Origin: Oligoflexia bacterium
GTDB lineage: Bacteria > Bdellovibrionota_B > Oligoflexia > Oligoflexales > JAGOVF01
DNA: 40,881 nt
Direction: 5' to 3'
Assembly (NCBI GenBank): GCA_030432875.1
Contig: JAUILP010000029.1
Coordinates: 1 to 40,881, forward strand
This document shows positions 8,616-16,886 of this stretch, piece by piece; position 1 is the stretch's first letter, and every line of letters starts with the position of its first letter. A program made the translations under genes and the position numbers. The notes under the pieces were generated by a model. That model was given only the letters and a program-made list of their open reading frames with translations. It did not search any database and was not told the origin of the DNA.

Positions 8616-9095
8616 AAATTCTCCTAAGCAAAAATTATTGTAGCCATATAATTAGAGCTACTTTATATATTAATTACGTAATATAATGTATGCATAATAT
8701 ATGTCAAGGGTGATCTTTGCACTAAAAGAGAGTACATGACCGAGACAGTTAGTTATTAGCCTTCGTCATTAGAATAAGCCTATTTTTAAATTTATTTGTT
8801 TTAATTTTAATGAAACTATAAAAAAAATACCATTTAATATAGATGCTAGATGCCAGTATCATTTAAATAATTATTTATTTCAGCTCGTTAGCCTGATGTG
8901 TTTGTTTTTTCTATTAAAATAACCTTGACTTATTTTAAAACCCTGTGATATGGCCTTTATTGAACAGCACCAATTTAATTAGAAATCATTAAAATAAATA
9001 CAATTTATATATAAGGATATAAATTTTTTATAAATAAATTATCTTTTTATTGAAGATTTTAAAAGGTCGAAAAACTCATTTATGGGAGCGTGTCC
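8616..9095. other. 480-bp AT-rich intergenic region between divergent genes
   Basis: No convincing gene is present. The region is strikingly AT-rich and carries two short perfect palindromes close together, ATTACGTAAT (8673-8682) and TATGCATA (8689-8696), inside a longer ATATATTA...TAATATAT frame (about 8665-8702). An ATTTATAT...ATATAAAT inverted repeat lies near 9003-9024. These could be operator or promoter elements for the DUF2892-like gene and the metalloprotease gene. The rest shows nothing recognisable. Confidence 0.5.
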
Positions 9096-12000
9096 ATGCC
9101 ATTAAGAAAACAAAATATCCTACTACTAGGGCTTGTGTCAGCATTTATGTTGAATCTCTCTTGTACGCGCAAACCAAGAAAGCAAGTGGTTTATGGGTCT
9201 AGCGAGGGGATTTATACAAAAGAAGATTTTGTGTCAAGACCTTTTGTTGTTGGTGATGCGGGGACTCCTGCCTCGGTGGCGACATTTATTGATCAGGCGG
9301 TCACTAAAGAACAATCACAAAAAAAGTCTTTAAGCCTAGTGGCAGTAGCAGGCGATTTTCTCCATGCTGGAAGTGCGATTAGATTTACGGTATCAAGTCA
9401 ATTTCTGACTTTACACGCGCAAGATAATGATAATCCTATAGCGCAGTGGAGCATTTCCGGACACTGTCAGCTTGAGCCACAACATAATCAAAAAGGTGAA
9501 GAAACCAGGTTCATCGAATATCGCTGCTCAAAGGGTACTAAAGATAATTTAGATTACCCTGCCTTTGCTGCGGATTATAACAATGTTAGAGTGAGAGATT
9601 TGGGGAATGTTAGCGAACTTGTCATCCCCAAAAGCCAAATGCTCGGCGAGTTAGGATTAGCACAAAGAACTTACACGGTGAAAACTGGGTCTTATAAGAA
9701 CAAAGGCCTTGCCGTAACACAGGCGCGTGAACTTGTGCTTGAGGAGGGATTTACAGGATTTAATGACCTTCGTCCCGTCGAATTTGATGCACCAGATCTC
9801 CCCTTTGTTGCTTTCAATGATAAAATTTTGGCTGACATAGAATTTTTAGGAAAAGAAAACACCAGTTATCAACTGCGATTTCGTCTCACTGATCACCATT
9901 TGCTTGTGGAAAAGGTGGTTTCAAGTGAGGGCGTTGGTCCCCAAGAAAAAACGTATGCGCAAAAAATCGACGACAATCTCTATGCCGTAACCATTGTCGG
10001 CTATCCTATAAATACCCTTAAATATGAACACCAACTTAGTCAGGGTGAAAAAACCGTAAATTTTGTCGGTTTGGGCGTAACCAATATTGAGGAAGCCACC
10101 CATATTGTTATCAACGAAAAAATGCCTAGGAAATTTGCCTCTGTGCAAAAGCAGGATGTTTTTGACGCTGATTTTTTTAAGGCTGATGAAGAGTGGTATT
10201 TTGAACGGAGCCTTATCGATCGCCCTATTGATACTGTTATTGATGCATCTGTGGCTAACTTATATCCTGGTACCCAGCTTGCCGCTGGTAAAGTTAGAGT
10301 ACATAAAAATAAAAACAGCGTACAGTTTCTCGATGTCAATATTCCAGAAGAAGCGAAAGGTATCGATGGCGAAAAATTAAAGCCACTCCTTGAAATCCCA
10401 GCTACCTGGGTCGATTTCCGGGTTATTACAACAGGCGGCGAAGCATTTCTTCGCGAAGAGTCTCTTGAAGATGGCCATCCCGGAGCAAATGAATGGGATA
10501 AAAGACAGTACGCCATTTTTCAATTTAACCGTGCTGATAACCTTAGCTCTGCGCGGACAGATGAATTTAAGCTTAAAAAATTAGAAATTGGTCCTAATTA
10601 TATTGGCTTTCAGGTCTATTACTCTTCAGTAGGTCTAACCATCAAATACAGTATGGTGAAAGCGACTGAAAAAAATATTACTGAAAGAATATATCCCAAA
10701 GCAGACCAGCAAAAATTCGGCTTTTTTGCAACTTTGAAGAGTTTTTATCCAGGAATAACCAATGATAAACTCGAAATTCGTGATAAAAATATTGTGCTCC
10801 AGCGCGCAAATCCGGAAAGAGATCCTAAAAATGGTAATAAACCAACGGTTTGGATTCACCTCACCAAGGGTATGGAAAATGCCCCCTATTTAGTGGAGGC
10901 TGTACAAGAAGCCGTAGACTCCTGGACGAAAACCTTTGCTAAAGCTGCGGAAGGGACTGGTCAGGAACCAATCTCTGTCATGCTATCACCGGAATTAGTG
11001 GAAGTCGGTGATGTGCGGTATAACAAAGTTGTATTTTGGGGGTATGACTATGATACCCAGCCTTCTGGATACGGACCAAGTGTTACCGATCAAACTAATG
11101 GAAATATCGTAAATGCATCAAATCACATTTTTCTAAGAAGATACCGCGAGGTTATTTACTCCGAGATTAGAAGGTATATTCGTAATGAACTAGGCTTATA
11201 CGAAGGCAAAATCCTTCTAAATGCTGATGTGCCACAAAATGGTAAGTTAGCAGCAGGCGGTGAAATCGATCTTATAAGTAAGGCTGCCGTTATAAACGGT
11301 AATACTGATTCTTCTTTTAATGCTCTTGGCTTAGGAAATGTAAATGAAAAATTAGGGTTAAATGGTAATGTTTCTCATCTCTATATTTCGCCGATTGAGG
11401 AAAAAATATCTGAAGTCGATTTTCATGATGTCTCAAGTCATCTCAATTTTAAAGAAAGTGGCCAATACCTTTTTGGCAAAGAAGAAATTGCGAATCTTAA
11501 TAAGCGAAACCAGGAGTATGGACCAGCTGTCGTCAATACGATGCAGGTTGAAAATAATGGAGGATGTTCTTACCCCGGTGGCTTAATAAATACTTTTGAA
11601 CAAATTCATGATCTGTGTGACGGAAAAAACGGCAAGGCAACTATATTTAAAGCGTACCTTGACGGCTTACGCCAACAGTCGTCAGCTACAGATCTCGCAA
11701 ATGATGATTTGGCAAAAAGAGATGAGGCATTTTTTGATTGTGCGAAGGTCTTATTTAGAGAAAAAATTGCCTCGACCTTAGTCCATGAATTTGGACACAA
11801 TTTTGGTATGAGTCATAACTTTGCGGCATCTGCCGATGCTGATAACTATTCACGTGATGAAAAAGGGAATATATTAGCAAGAATGTCCTCAGTTATGGAA
11901 TATCCCGATGGAGATGAAGATAGTGCAAAAGTACCCGGGCCCTATGATATCGCAGCCATAAGATATGCTTATTATAACTCATTAGAAGTCAACGATCCAC

Positions 12001-13817
12001 AAAGTGGGAAAAGCCATCTTATCAGTTTAAAGAATGGGCTAAATATAGATGAAAATATTAAAAATTCCTCTTATCCAAACGATCAAGCTAGAAAATATTT
12101 GTTTTGCATGGATACAGAAATTTTGGGTGATGCTCAGTTTCCGATAGACAAAGTTTACTGCCGCAGGTGGGATAAAGGGGCTACGGCAACAGAAAGAGTT
12201 GATGCTGCTATTGAAAGGATTACCCAATCTTTGATGACCGGAAGATCACGTTTTGATAGCGCAAATATTGCTGATGGGAAAGGTTTTGCTAAATGGATTT
12301 ATGGCAGCGCATTTATTACATTGCGTATTATTTATGATGATTTTCGTTTAACTCTGGCCAGTAAAACCGGTCTTTCAGATAAGTATCTCACCAGTATTTC
12401 TTCTCAAAAAGAACTCGAGCAAGCTGTAAAAAATACTAATGATCCAGCCTTATGGGACTCTTATCTTGCTACACGCAAGGCCTATAAATTTCTTAAAGAA
12501 CTAGCGTTAATGCCCTCCCTTTATTGCGTAGCTGTTGACGGGGAACGAAAGAAGATAAAATCTTTTGCATTTGATGATCTCAGGCAGAAAATATTCTTTG
12601 ACACCCAAGCTGAATTTGGCAATGGTAAAACAGTAAACAACTGTCAGGAAGCAACACCTTATATCTTAGGATATGATGAAGTTGGTCAACTAGAAAACCC
12701 AACAGTCGAGACTGTTGGAAATGCGCTGAACGATCTAACAGCTTCCGCTGATCCGCTCAAAATCCTGACTAATGTTCCCAATTTAGAGATCGGTATTCTT
12801 TTCGTTAGAGCGCTAGCTATAGAGCTACTGTTTAGTCGTGATCCGTCTTCTGCGCTAACAATTCAAGAAAATTTCAAATCATCTTTTATGGATGAAAAAG
12901 AACTAAGAGACGATTTTGCTGAGGACTTCTTTACAAGAATATCGCATGGTGTCTCCTTTACAGAGGCTTTGACGGCTAATAAAGAAATTTTGCCACTCAA
13001 TCTTGACCCTCAAGCCCCTGGCTATTATCAGAACTTCTTTTATGAGGAAAAGGGACTACTCTCGAGTATCTTTTTCAATTTTCTTACAAAAATTAGCCCT
13101 CCCGGCGTGCAAACTAAAAGACTAGATCCTTATTTAGTAAACATTTCAGGTCCCAATGATATTAAAGTACAAATGTCTGCAAGAAAAATCGATAGTGTTG
13201 ATCAGTATTTCTATGAGATGGAGGCAGAGTATACGAAGGACAGAGCTGGTAATTTTTACTGGGCGACTGCAAAAGGAGAGAATGTTGTTGCCTATTCAGC
13301 AATCAAAGCTCTAAATGAAGTAAAAGCGTATCGTGAACCTAGCGCAGTTGAAAAATATGATGAGGCTACCTTCGATGCTTGGGTTAATAAAATGTATGGT
13401 ATGGTCCTCTCCTTTGATCAGGCTATCAGAGTAATGGATCAAAAGAGTCCTCTATTTACAGCTGAAGCAGATAGATCTGTCGCTCCAAGCAAGGAAGATT
13501 TAGTCAAGCTCACTACGACAATTGAACAAATAATTAATATGCTGAAATCACAGAAAAAAATCAAGGAAGAAGAAATCCCCCGATTCTCAATGTTTGTTCA
13601 AGCTCTCATGAAGGTTAATTATTTTATTGGCTACACTGACGTAGAAATTCGTCAAAATGAAGAATTAAATTCGGGCTTTATATCATTTATGTATAAGTGG
13701 GTTCTAGATGATTACGCAAGGTATGAAAAATATATCAAGGAGCAGAGAGAATTTGATGCTAAGGTGGAAATACTTGAAAGTTTCCTCTTTTCTCAACTTG
13801 GGATTGCGAGAAATTAA
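9096..13817 (+). CDS. Very large lipoprotein-like zinc metalloprotease (HExxHxxxxxH)
   Basis: From the ATG at 9096 the protein is 1573 residues. GGGAG seven bases upstream favours this ATG over the GTG at 9090, which would sit only one base from it. A signal peptide (about 1-22) ends in LNLSC with Cys23, a relaxed lipobox, so the mature protein is probably an outer-membrane or periplasmic lipoprotein. The catalytic motif HEFGHNFGMSH spans 897-907 (zinc ligands H897, H901, H907; catalytic E898), with a Met-turn VMEYP at about 933-937, making it a metzincin-like peptidase. The ~870-residue N-terminal part is likely beta-rich, and ~630 mostly helical residues follow the catalytic core. The overall plan resembles large bacterial zinc-dependent metalloproteases annotated with DUF4953/DUF5117 domains. 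The substrate is unknown. It is monocistronic, preceded by an AT-rich gap and closed by a hairpin terminator. Confidence 0.85.
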   Translation: MPLRKQNILLLGLVSAFMLNLSCTRKPRKQVVYGSSEGIYTKEDFVSRPFVVGDAGTPASVATFIDQAVTKEQSQKKSLSLVAVAGDFLHAGSAIRFTVSSQFLTLHAQDNDNPIAQWSISGHCQLEPQHNQKGEETRFIEYRCSKGTKDNLDYPAFAADYNNVRVRDLGNVSELVIPKSQMLGELGLAQRTYTVKTGSYKNKGLAVTQARELVLEEGFTGFNDLRPVEFDAPDLPFVAFNDKILADIEFLGKENTSYQLRFRLTDHHLLVEKVVSSEGVGPQEKTYAQKIDDNLYAVTIVGYPINTLKYEHQLSQGEKTVNFVGLGVTNIEEATHIVINEKMPRKFASVQKQDVFDADFFKADEEWYFERSLIDRPIDTVIDASVANLYPGTQLAAGKVRVHKNKNSVQFLDVNIPEEAKGIDGEKLKPLLEIPATWVDFRVITTGGEAFLREESLEDGHPGANEWDKRQYAIFQFNRADNLSSARTDEFKLKKLEIGPNYIGFQVYYSSVGLTIKYSMVKATEKNITERIYPKADQQKFGFFATLKSFYPGITNDKLEIRDKNIVLQRANPERDPKNGNKPTVWIHLTKGMENAPYLVEAVQEAVDSWTKTFAKAAEGTGQEPISVMLSPELVEVGDVRYNKVVFWGYDYDTQPSGYGPSVTDQTNGNIVNASNHIFLRRYREVIYSEIRRYIRNELGLYEGKILLNADVPQNGKLAAGGEIDLISKAAVINGNTDSSFNALGLGNVNEKLGLNGNVSHLYISPIEEKISEVDFHDVSSHLNFKESGQYLFGKEEIANLNKRNQEYGPAVVNTMQVENNGGCSYPGGLINTFEQIHDLCDGKNGKATIFKAYLDGLRQQSSATDLANDDLAKRDEAFFDCAKVLFREKIASTLVHEFGHNFGMSHNFAASADADNYSRDEKGNILARMSSVMEYPDGDEDSAKVPGPYDIAAIRYAYYNSLEVNDPQSGKSHLISLKNGLNIDENIKNSSYPNDQARKYLFCMDTEILGDAQFPIDKVYCRRWDKGATATERVDAAIERITQSLMTGRSRFDSANIADGKGFAKWIYGSAFITLRIIYDDFRLTLASKTGLSDKYLTSISSQKELEQAVKNTNDPALWDSYLATRKAYKFLKELALMPSLYCVAVDGERKKIKSFAFDDLRQKIFFDTQAEFGNGKTVNNCQEATPYILGYDEVGQLENPTVETVGNALNDLTASADPLKILTNVPNLEIGILFVRALAIELLFSRDPSSALTIQENFKSSFMDEKELRDDFAEDFFTRISHGVSFTEALTANKEILPLNLDPQAPGYYQNFFYEEKGLLSSIFFNFLTKISPPGVQTKRLDPYLVNISGPNDIKVQMSARKIDSVDQYFYEMEAEYTKDRAGNFYWATAKGENVVAYSAIKALNEVKAYREPSAVEKYDEATFDAWVNKMYGMVLSFDQAIRVMDQKSPLFTAEADRSVAPSKEDLVKLTTTIEQIINMLKSQKKIKEEEIPRFSMFVQALMKVNYFIGYTDVEIRQNEELNSGFISFMYKWVLDDYARYEKYIKEQREFDAKVEILESFLFSQLGIARN

Positions 13818-13878
13818 TTTTCACAGGTCATAGCTAACATACTAATAACCTGAGTCTTTAAAATAAGGCTATAATGAT

Positions 13879-13911
13879 GAAAGTCTGCTATTTAAAATGT
13901 AGCAGGCTTTC
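13879..13911. terminator. Bidirectional terminator between convergent genes
   Basis: GAAAGTCTGCTA (13879-13890) pairs with TAGCAGGCTTTC (13900-13911), a 12-bp stem with one wobble and a 9-base loop, followed by TTTATTTT on the plus strand. The minus-strand gene's stop codon (13888-13890) lies inside the left arm, so one structure probably terminates the metalloprotease and the phosphopantetheinyl transferase genes. Confidence 0.8.
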
Positions 13912-14502
13912 TTTATTTTCATGGTTTTTAGGTAATATATAGGCATACCCTAAATAGCGCCCATGATGTGAAAAGCTTAACGAAATTTCTTCTCTATAAT
14001 TATCGACAAAAACTATGGGCATCCCTCCGGGCGTTTTATTCCAAGTGATTTTTTTTGGTATGTGGTCTTTAAAGTAATTCTCTGCAAAAAAAAGGCGAAT
14101 TTTTTCAGAAGCTTTTAGGTCTGGGATATTTTTAATTTTATGGTCATTAGTAAAGGCCGTAGAAATTTGGGTCAGGGGGCAGTCGCTGCATATAGCATGA
14201 AGCATATCCGCTTCTGTTCTCATATAGACGTTTAATATCTGAGTGCCAATCGCAACAGTATTTTGGTGGGGGTCCCAAACGATTTTTTGTGCTGAAAAAA
14301 TATAATTTTCATCCAATTGACGGTAAGCTTTATATGCAGCTTCTTTTACCGCCCACGCTTGCCAAACAAACAAACGGCGAGAATTTTCGTCGTATTCGTT
14401 ATAAATTTCCCATTCAAAGTCACTGAGAATGCGCCGCGGAAAACGCGGATGAAAGGTGCGACTTTCCCCTTGGAGATCAATAATATCATTGCCAATTAGC
14501 AC
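13888..14502 (-). CDS. 4'-phosphopantetheinyl transferase superfamily protein
   Basis: Transfers phosphopantetheine from CoA to the serine of a carrier protein. The 204-residue protein shows the two family signatures: IGNDIIDL at 3-10, with metal-binding Asp6, and WQAWAVKEAAYK at 47-58, with Glu54 and Lys58. ISLSFSHHGRYLGYAYI near the C-terminus resembles the S-x-SH block of Sfp-type enzymes. At 204 residues it is longer than AcpS (~120) and closer to Sfp-like enzymes. The start is GTG at 14502, after GAGG about 10 bases upstream; no in-frame ATG lies before the essential motif. It follows the fatty acid operon on the same strand but is separated by 253 bases with a hairpin, so it probably has its own promoter. 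Its likely client is the adjacent unusual ACP. Confidence 0.85.
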   Translation of the reverse strand: MLIGNDIIDLQGESRTFHPRFPRRILSDFEWEIYNEYDENSRRLFVWQAWAVKEAAYKAYRQLDENYIFSAQKIVWDPHQNTVAIGTQILNVYMRTEADMLHAICSDCPLTQISTAFTNDHKIKNIPDLKASEKIRLFFAENYFKDHIPKKITWNKTPGGMPIVFVDNYREEISLSFSHHGRYLGYAYILPKNHENKESLLHFK

Positions 14503-14670
14503 AGTAGCACAACCTCAATGATGGCGTTTAATGCTCTAACCAGGGAGTTCTCAGGCGAGTTGCTTAGCTCTGTTTCTCTTGGTAAAGGGGACTATCATAA
14601 GATCACGATTAATCCTCCCAGTTTACCCATTTTTTTTTAAAGGACAGACGATAAAACCATTTGTAAAAAT

Positions 14671-14697
14671 TCACTGGGGATTTTTATGCCCCAGTGA
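14671..14697. terminator. Terminator-like hairpin after the fatty acid operon
   Basis: TCACTGGGG (14671-14679) and CCCCAGTGA (14689-14697) form a perfect 9-bp GC-rich stem with a 9-base loop. On the minus strand it lies about 58 bases past the ACP stop and is followed by ATTTTTAC; on the plus strand a T-tract follows nine bases on. It most likely ends the five-gene operon before the phosphopantetheinyl transferase gene. Confidence 0.7.
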
Positions 14698-14755
14698 TAT
14701 TGGATTTTTTTAATGGAAAAGATATCCCTATGAGATGAGAGAACCTCGTTTATTT

Positions 14756-15013
14756 CTAATGGAGGAGTTTTCCAACTAAGGTAACGGCATCACCAACGGT
14801 GCTGATGGAATCAGCTTCTTCATCAGGAATTTGTACGTTAAAACGGTCTTCAAACTCAAGGATGATATCTACAAAACGAGCAGAGTTGATCTGTAAATCT
14901 TTTAAGAGTTCTGTTTCCATGCTAGCAGTTGCTAACGCACCTTGGTTACGCGTATGCTTACCAATAATACCGATGACTTCACTTAAAATCTTTTCGTTGT
15001 TCATTTCTGTCAT
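14756..15013 (-). CDS. Acyl carrier protein (dedicated, atypical attachment motif)
   Basis: An 85-residue ACP from the ATG at 15013, chosen because AGGAG lies seven bases upstream; a longer in-frame start at 15070 would run into the synthase gene. The fold pattern is clear: helix I (MNNEKILSEVIGIIGK), the attachment region LLKDLQINSARFVDIILEFEDRF and acidic helix III. The phosphopantetheine-bearing serine is Ser44, but the usual DSL is replaced by NSA, and the following residues are RFVDI rather than the common DTVEL. That divergence suggests recognition by the specific partners encoded next to it. The gene starts 10 bases after the synthase stop and is the last of the operon. It is probably not the housekeeping acpP. 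Confidence 0.9.
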   Translation of the reverse strand: MTEMNNEKILSEVIGIIGKHTRNQGALATASMETELLKDLQINSARFVDIILEFEDRFNVQIPDEEADSISTVGDAVTLVGKLLH

Positions 15014-15023
15014 GCTAGTTCTC

Positions 15024-16295
15024 CTAAAATTTTTTAAAGATGATACACGAATTGACATCGCCAAAACCAAAACTAGCTTTGGCAGCTATAGATATATTTT
15101 TCTCCACGGATTTTTGCGGAACGCACTGGGAAAATGCGCTTATTTCCGTATGAAAATCTTCGCAGTTAAGCGATCCGTGGACAAAGCCCTGATTGAGCTG
15201 AAGGAGCGTAGCGACGCATTCAATTGCTCCCGCAGCTCCTAAACAGTGCCCTATCATGGACTTGGTAGAATTGACTAAAGGCATCTCTGTGGGTTTGCGC
15301 TCTAAAGCTTCAGACCAATTTTTCATTTCATGCGGATCCGCCATCGTCGCCGTCAGATGGCCATTGACATAATCAATGTCTCCTGGCGCAATGCCACTGT
15401 CAACTACGGCAGAGCGTATACAGGCTTGCACGCCTTTTTTATTGGGAGCGGTCATACTGCCACCTTGTCGCATGCCGCCGCTATTGATAGCTGTGCCGAG
15501 GACTTCGCCATAAATACGTGCCCCTCTTGCTAAGGCAAGCTCATAATCTTCGAGTATTAAGATGCCAGCACCTGAACCCGGGGCAAATCCCGCAGCACTT
15601 GCACTAAGGGGGCGAGATGCGCTTTCGGGTGTATCATTATATTTGGAGATCAGGACACGCATGGCATCAAATCCAGCCCAAACATAAGGTCCTGCCGCCT
15701 CACTACTTCCCACAATCATTCGTTTAGCAAGTCCATGACGAATGCGGTCTGCTCCCATTATGATTGCTTCGGTGCCCGTACTACAGGCACTGCTATTGGT
15801 AGTGACTTGATTACCTAGGGCAAAAATTCCGCCCATAAATGCGCTGACCGAGCTGCACATCACTTGCTCAACAACGGTGCTTCCCATACGGCGAACGCGG
15901 CCAGTCTGTAGCGCGGGATAAACTTTTTCAGCAAAAACGTCGATGCCACCAATACCTGTGCCAATAATGGCCCCCGTATCATGATCGACTTCATCGCTAT
16001 TTTCTTCAGGGATCACGAGTCCGGCATTTCGGTAAGCATCAATAGCAGCAATGCCTGCATATAGCATGGCGTCACTTAAGGCATAAAGTCTGTCCTGAGC
16101 GAAATATTCGTTTTTAACATCGTCTAGGCTTCTGGGTTTACCGCCTACCTGACAGGAAAATTTAAGCTCCTGCAGTTCACTAAAAAACTTGATGCCTGAA
16201 GTACCATTTTTTAGTGCGGCGCTAAACTCTTCTAAGCCACGACCATTTGGTGCCACCACTCCCATTCCTGTAACGACAACTCTTTTTCTTGTCAT
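15024..16295 (-). CDS. Beta-ketoacyl-ACP synthase, FabF/FabB-like, divergent
   Basis: Condensing enzyme extending acyl-ACP with malonyl-ACP. The 423-residue thiolase-fold protein keeps the complete active site: Cys171 in NSSACSTG, His313 in NGHLTAT, Lys345 in STKSMIGH and His350. The first histidine block reads NGHLTATMADP instead of the textbook N-x-HGTxT, so it belongs to a divergent KAS branch. The C-terminal KASFGFGDVNSCIIF matches the family's GFGG-N region, with Asp for Gly. Length is normal. AAGGA five bases before the ATG at 16295 supports the start. Its position between a FabZ-like gene and an ACP gene implies action on that ACP. Chain-length preference cannot be read from sequence. 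Confidence 0.9.
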   Translation of the reverse strand: MTRKRVVVTGMGVVAPNGRGLEEFSAALKNGTSGIKFFSELQELKFSCQVGGKPRSLDDVKNEYFAQDRLYALSDAMLYAGIAAIDAYRNAGLVIPEENSDEVDHDTGAIIGTGIGGIDVFAEKVYPALQTGRVRRMGSTVVEQVMCSSVSAFMGGIFALGNQVTTNSSACSTGTEAIIMGADRIRHGLAKRMIVGSSEAAGPYVWAGFDAMRVLISKYNDTPESASRPLSASAAGFAPGSGAGILILEDYELALARGARIYGEVLGTAINSGGMRQGGSMTAPNKKGVQACIRSAVVDSGIAPGDIDYVNGHLTATMADPHEMKNWSEALERKPTEMPLVNSTKSMIGHCLGAAGAIECVATLLQLNQGFVHGSLNCEDFHTEISAFSQCVPQKSVEKNISIAAKASFGFGDVNSCIIFKKF

Positions 16296-16315
16296 TGCTA
16301 TCCTTTTATCAATCT

Positions 16316-16349
16316 AGTGTCATTGTCAAAAGTGCCATGTGATGACACT
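16316..16349. other. Intercistronic hairpin between fabZ-like and ketosynthase genes
   Basis: AGTGTCAT (16316-16323) and ATGACACT (16342-16349) form a perfect 8-bp stem with an 18-base loop in the only sizeable gap (72 bases) inside the operon. There is no T-tract, so it may be an RNA-processing or stability element that sets relative expression. Confidence 0.35.
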
Positions 16350-16367
16350 CTGTTAATTATTTATTAC

Positions 16368-16886
16368 TTACTTAGCCGAAATCATTTCACCAATTCCAGA
16401 AAGCTCTGCAGTCGCCACTAAAGAACCATCATCAAGGTACATTTCGGCAAAGGTTTTGAGTTTTTTCCTTCGCCAAAATACTTTTTTTGCTTTTATGGTT
16501 ACATGGTCTCCTGGGTAAACTTTTTTCATAAAGTCGGCATTGACGCTTGTAAACACAGTACGTCTGGAGGTGATCTCTTTGAGATTTTCTGGGGTCAGTT
16601 TATGTCCCGCAGGAAGAGTCTCGAGGGTTTCTTGTAGGGCCAAATATATGCCAAAAGCGACTACGCCTGTTTGCGCAAGTGTTTCAATAAGAATTACTCC
16701 AGGCGTAATTGCCTGATCCGGAAAATGCCCAGGATAAAACCACTCATCTTTTTTAAAGGTATATTCACCCTGGATATGTTCATGGTCGACTTCGACTATC
16801 CGGTCTATATAACGAAAGGGTTCCTGCTGAGGAATCAAGTTTAAAATTGTACTTCGCAAATCTTGCGGTGATTGATCAGCGCCCAT
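16368..16886 (-). CDS. FabZ-like 3-hydroxyacyl-ACP dehydratase
   Basis: Hot-dog-fold dehydratase of 172 residues converting 3-hydroxyacyl-ACP to trans-2-enoyl-ACP. The active site is visible as YPGHFPDQAITPGVILIETLAQTG, with His54 and Glu68 separated by 14 residues as in FabZ. The N-terminal QQEPFRYIDRIVEVD is the usual FabZ entry (PxRfPfLLiDRV). The start codon overlaps the upstream FabA-like gene by 11 bases, and an AAGGAGGG lies inside that gene's end, indicating translational coupling. Having FabZ and FabA types side by side suggests a heterodimer or two substrate classes, an inference. Confidence 0.88.
   Translation of the reverse strand: MGADQSPQDLRSTILNLIPQQEPFRYIDRIVEVDHEHIQGEYTFKKDEWFYPGHFPDQAITPGVILIETLAQTGVVAFGIYLALQETLETLPAGHKLTPENLKEITSRRTVFTSVNADFMKKVYPGDHVTIKAKKVFWRRKKLKTFAEMYLDDGSLVATAELSGIGEMISAK

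Noticed and set aside
9090-9095. GTG start for the metalloprotease
   Set aside because: The GGGAG ribosome-binding site ends one base before it; the ATG at 9096 has correct spacing.
10040-10516. 158-codon minus-strand frame inside the metalloprotease gene
   Set aside because: Ser-rich shadow translation with no start signal; the sense strand is one continuous 1573-codon gene.
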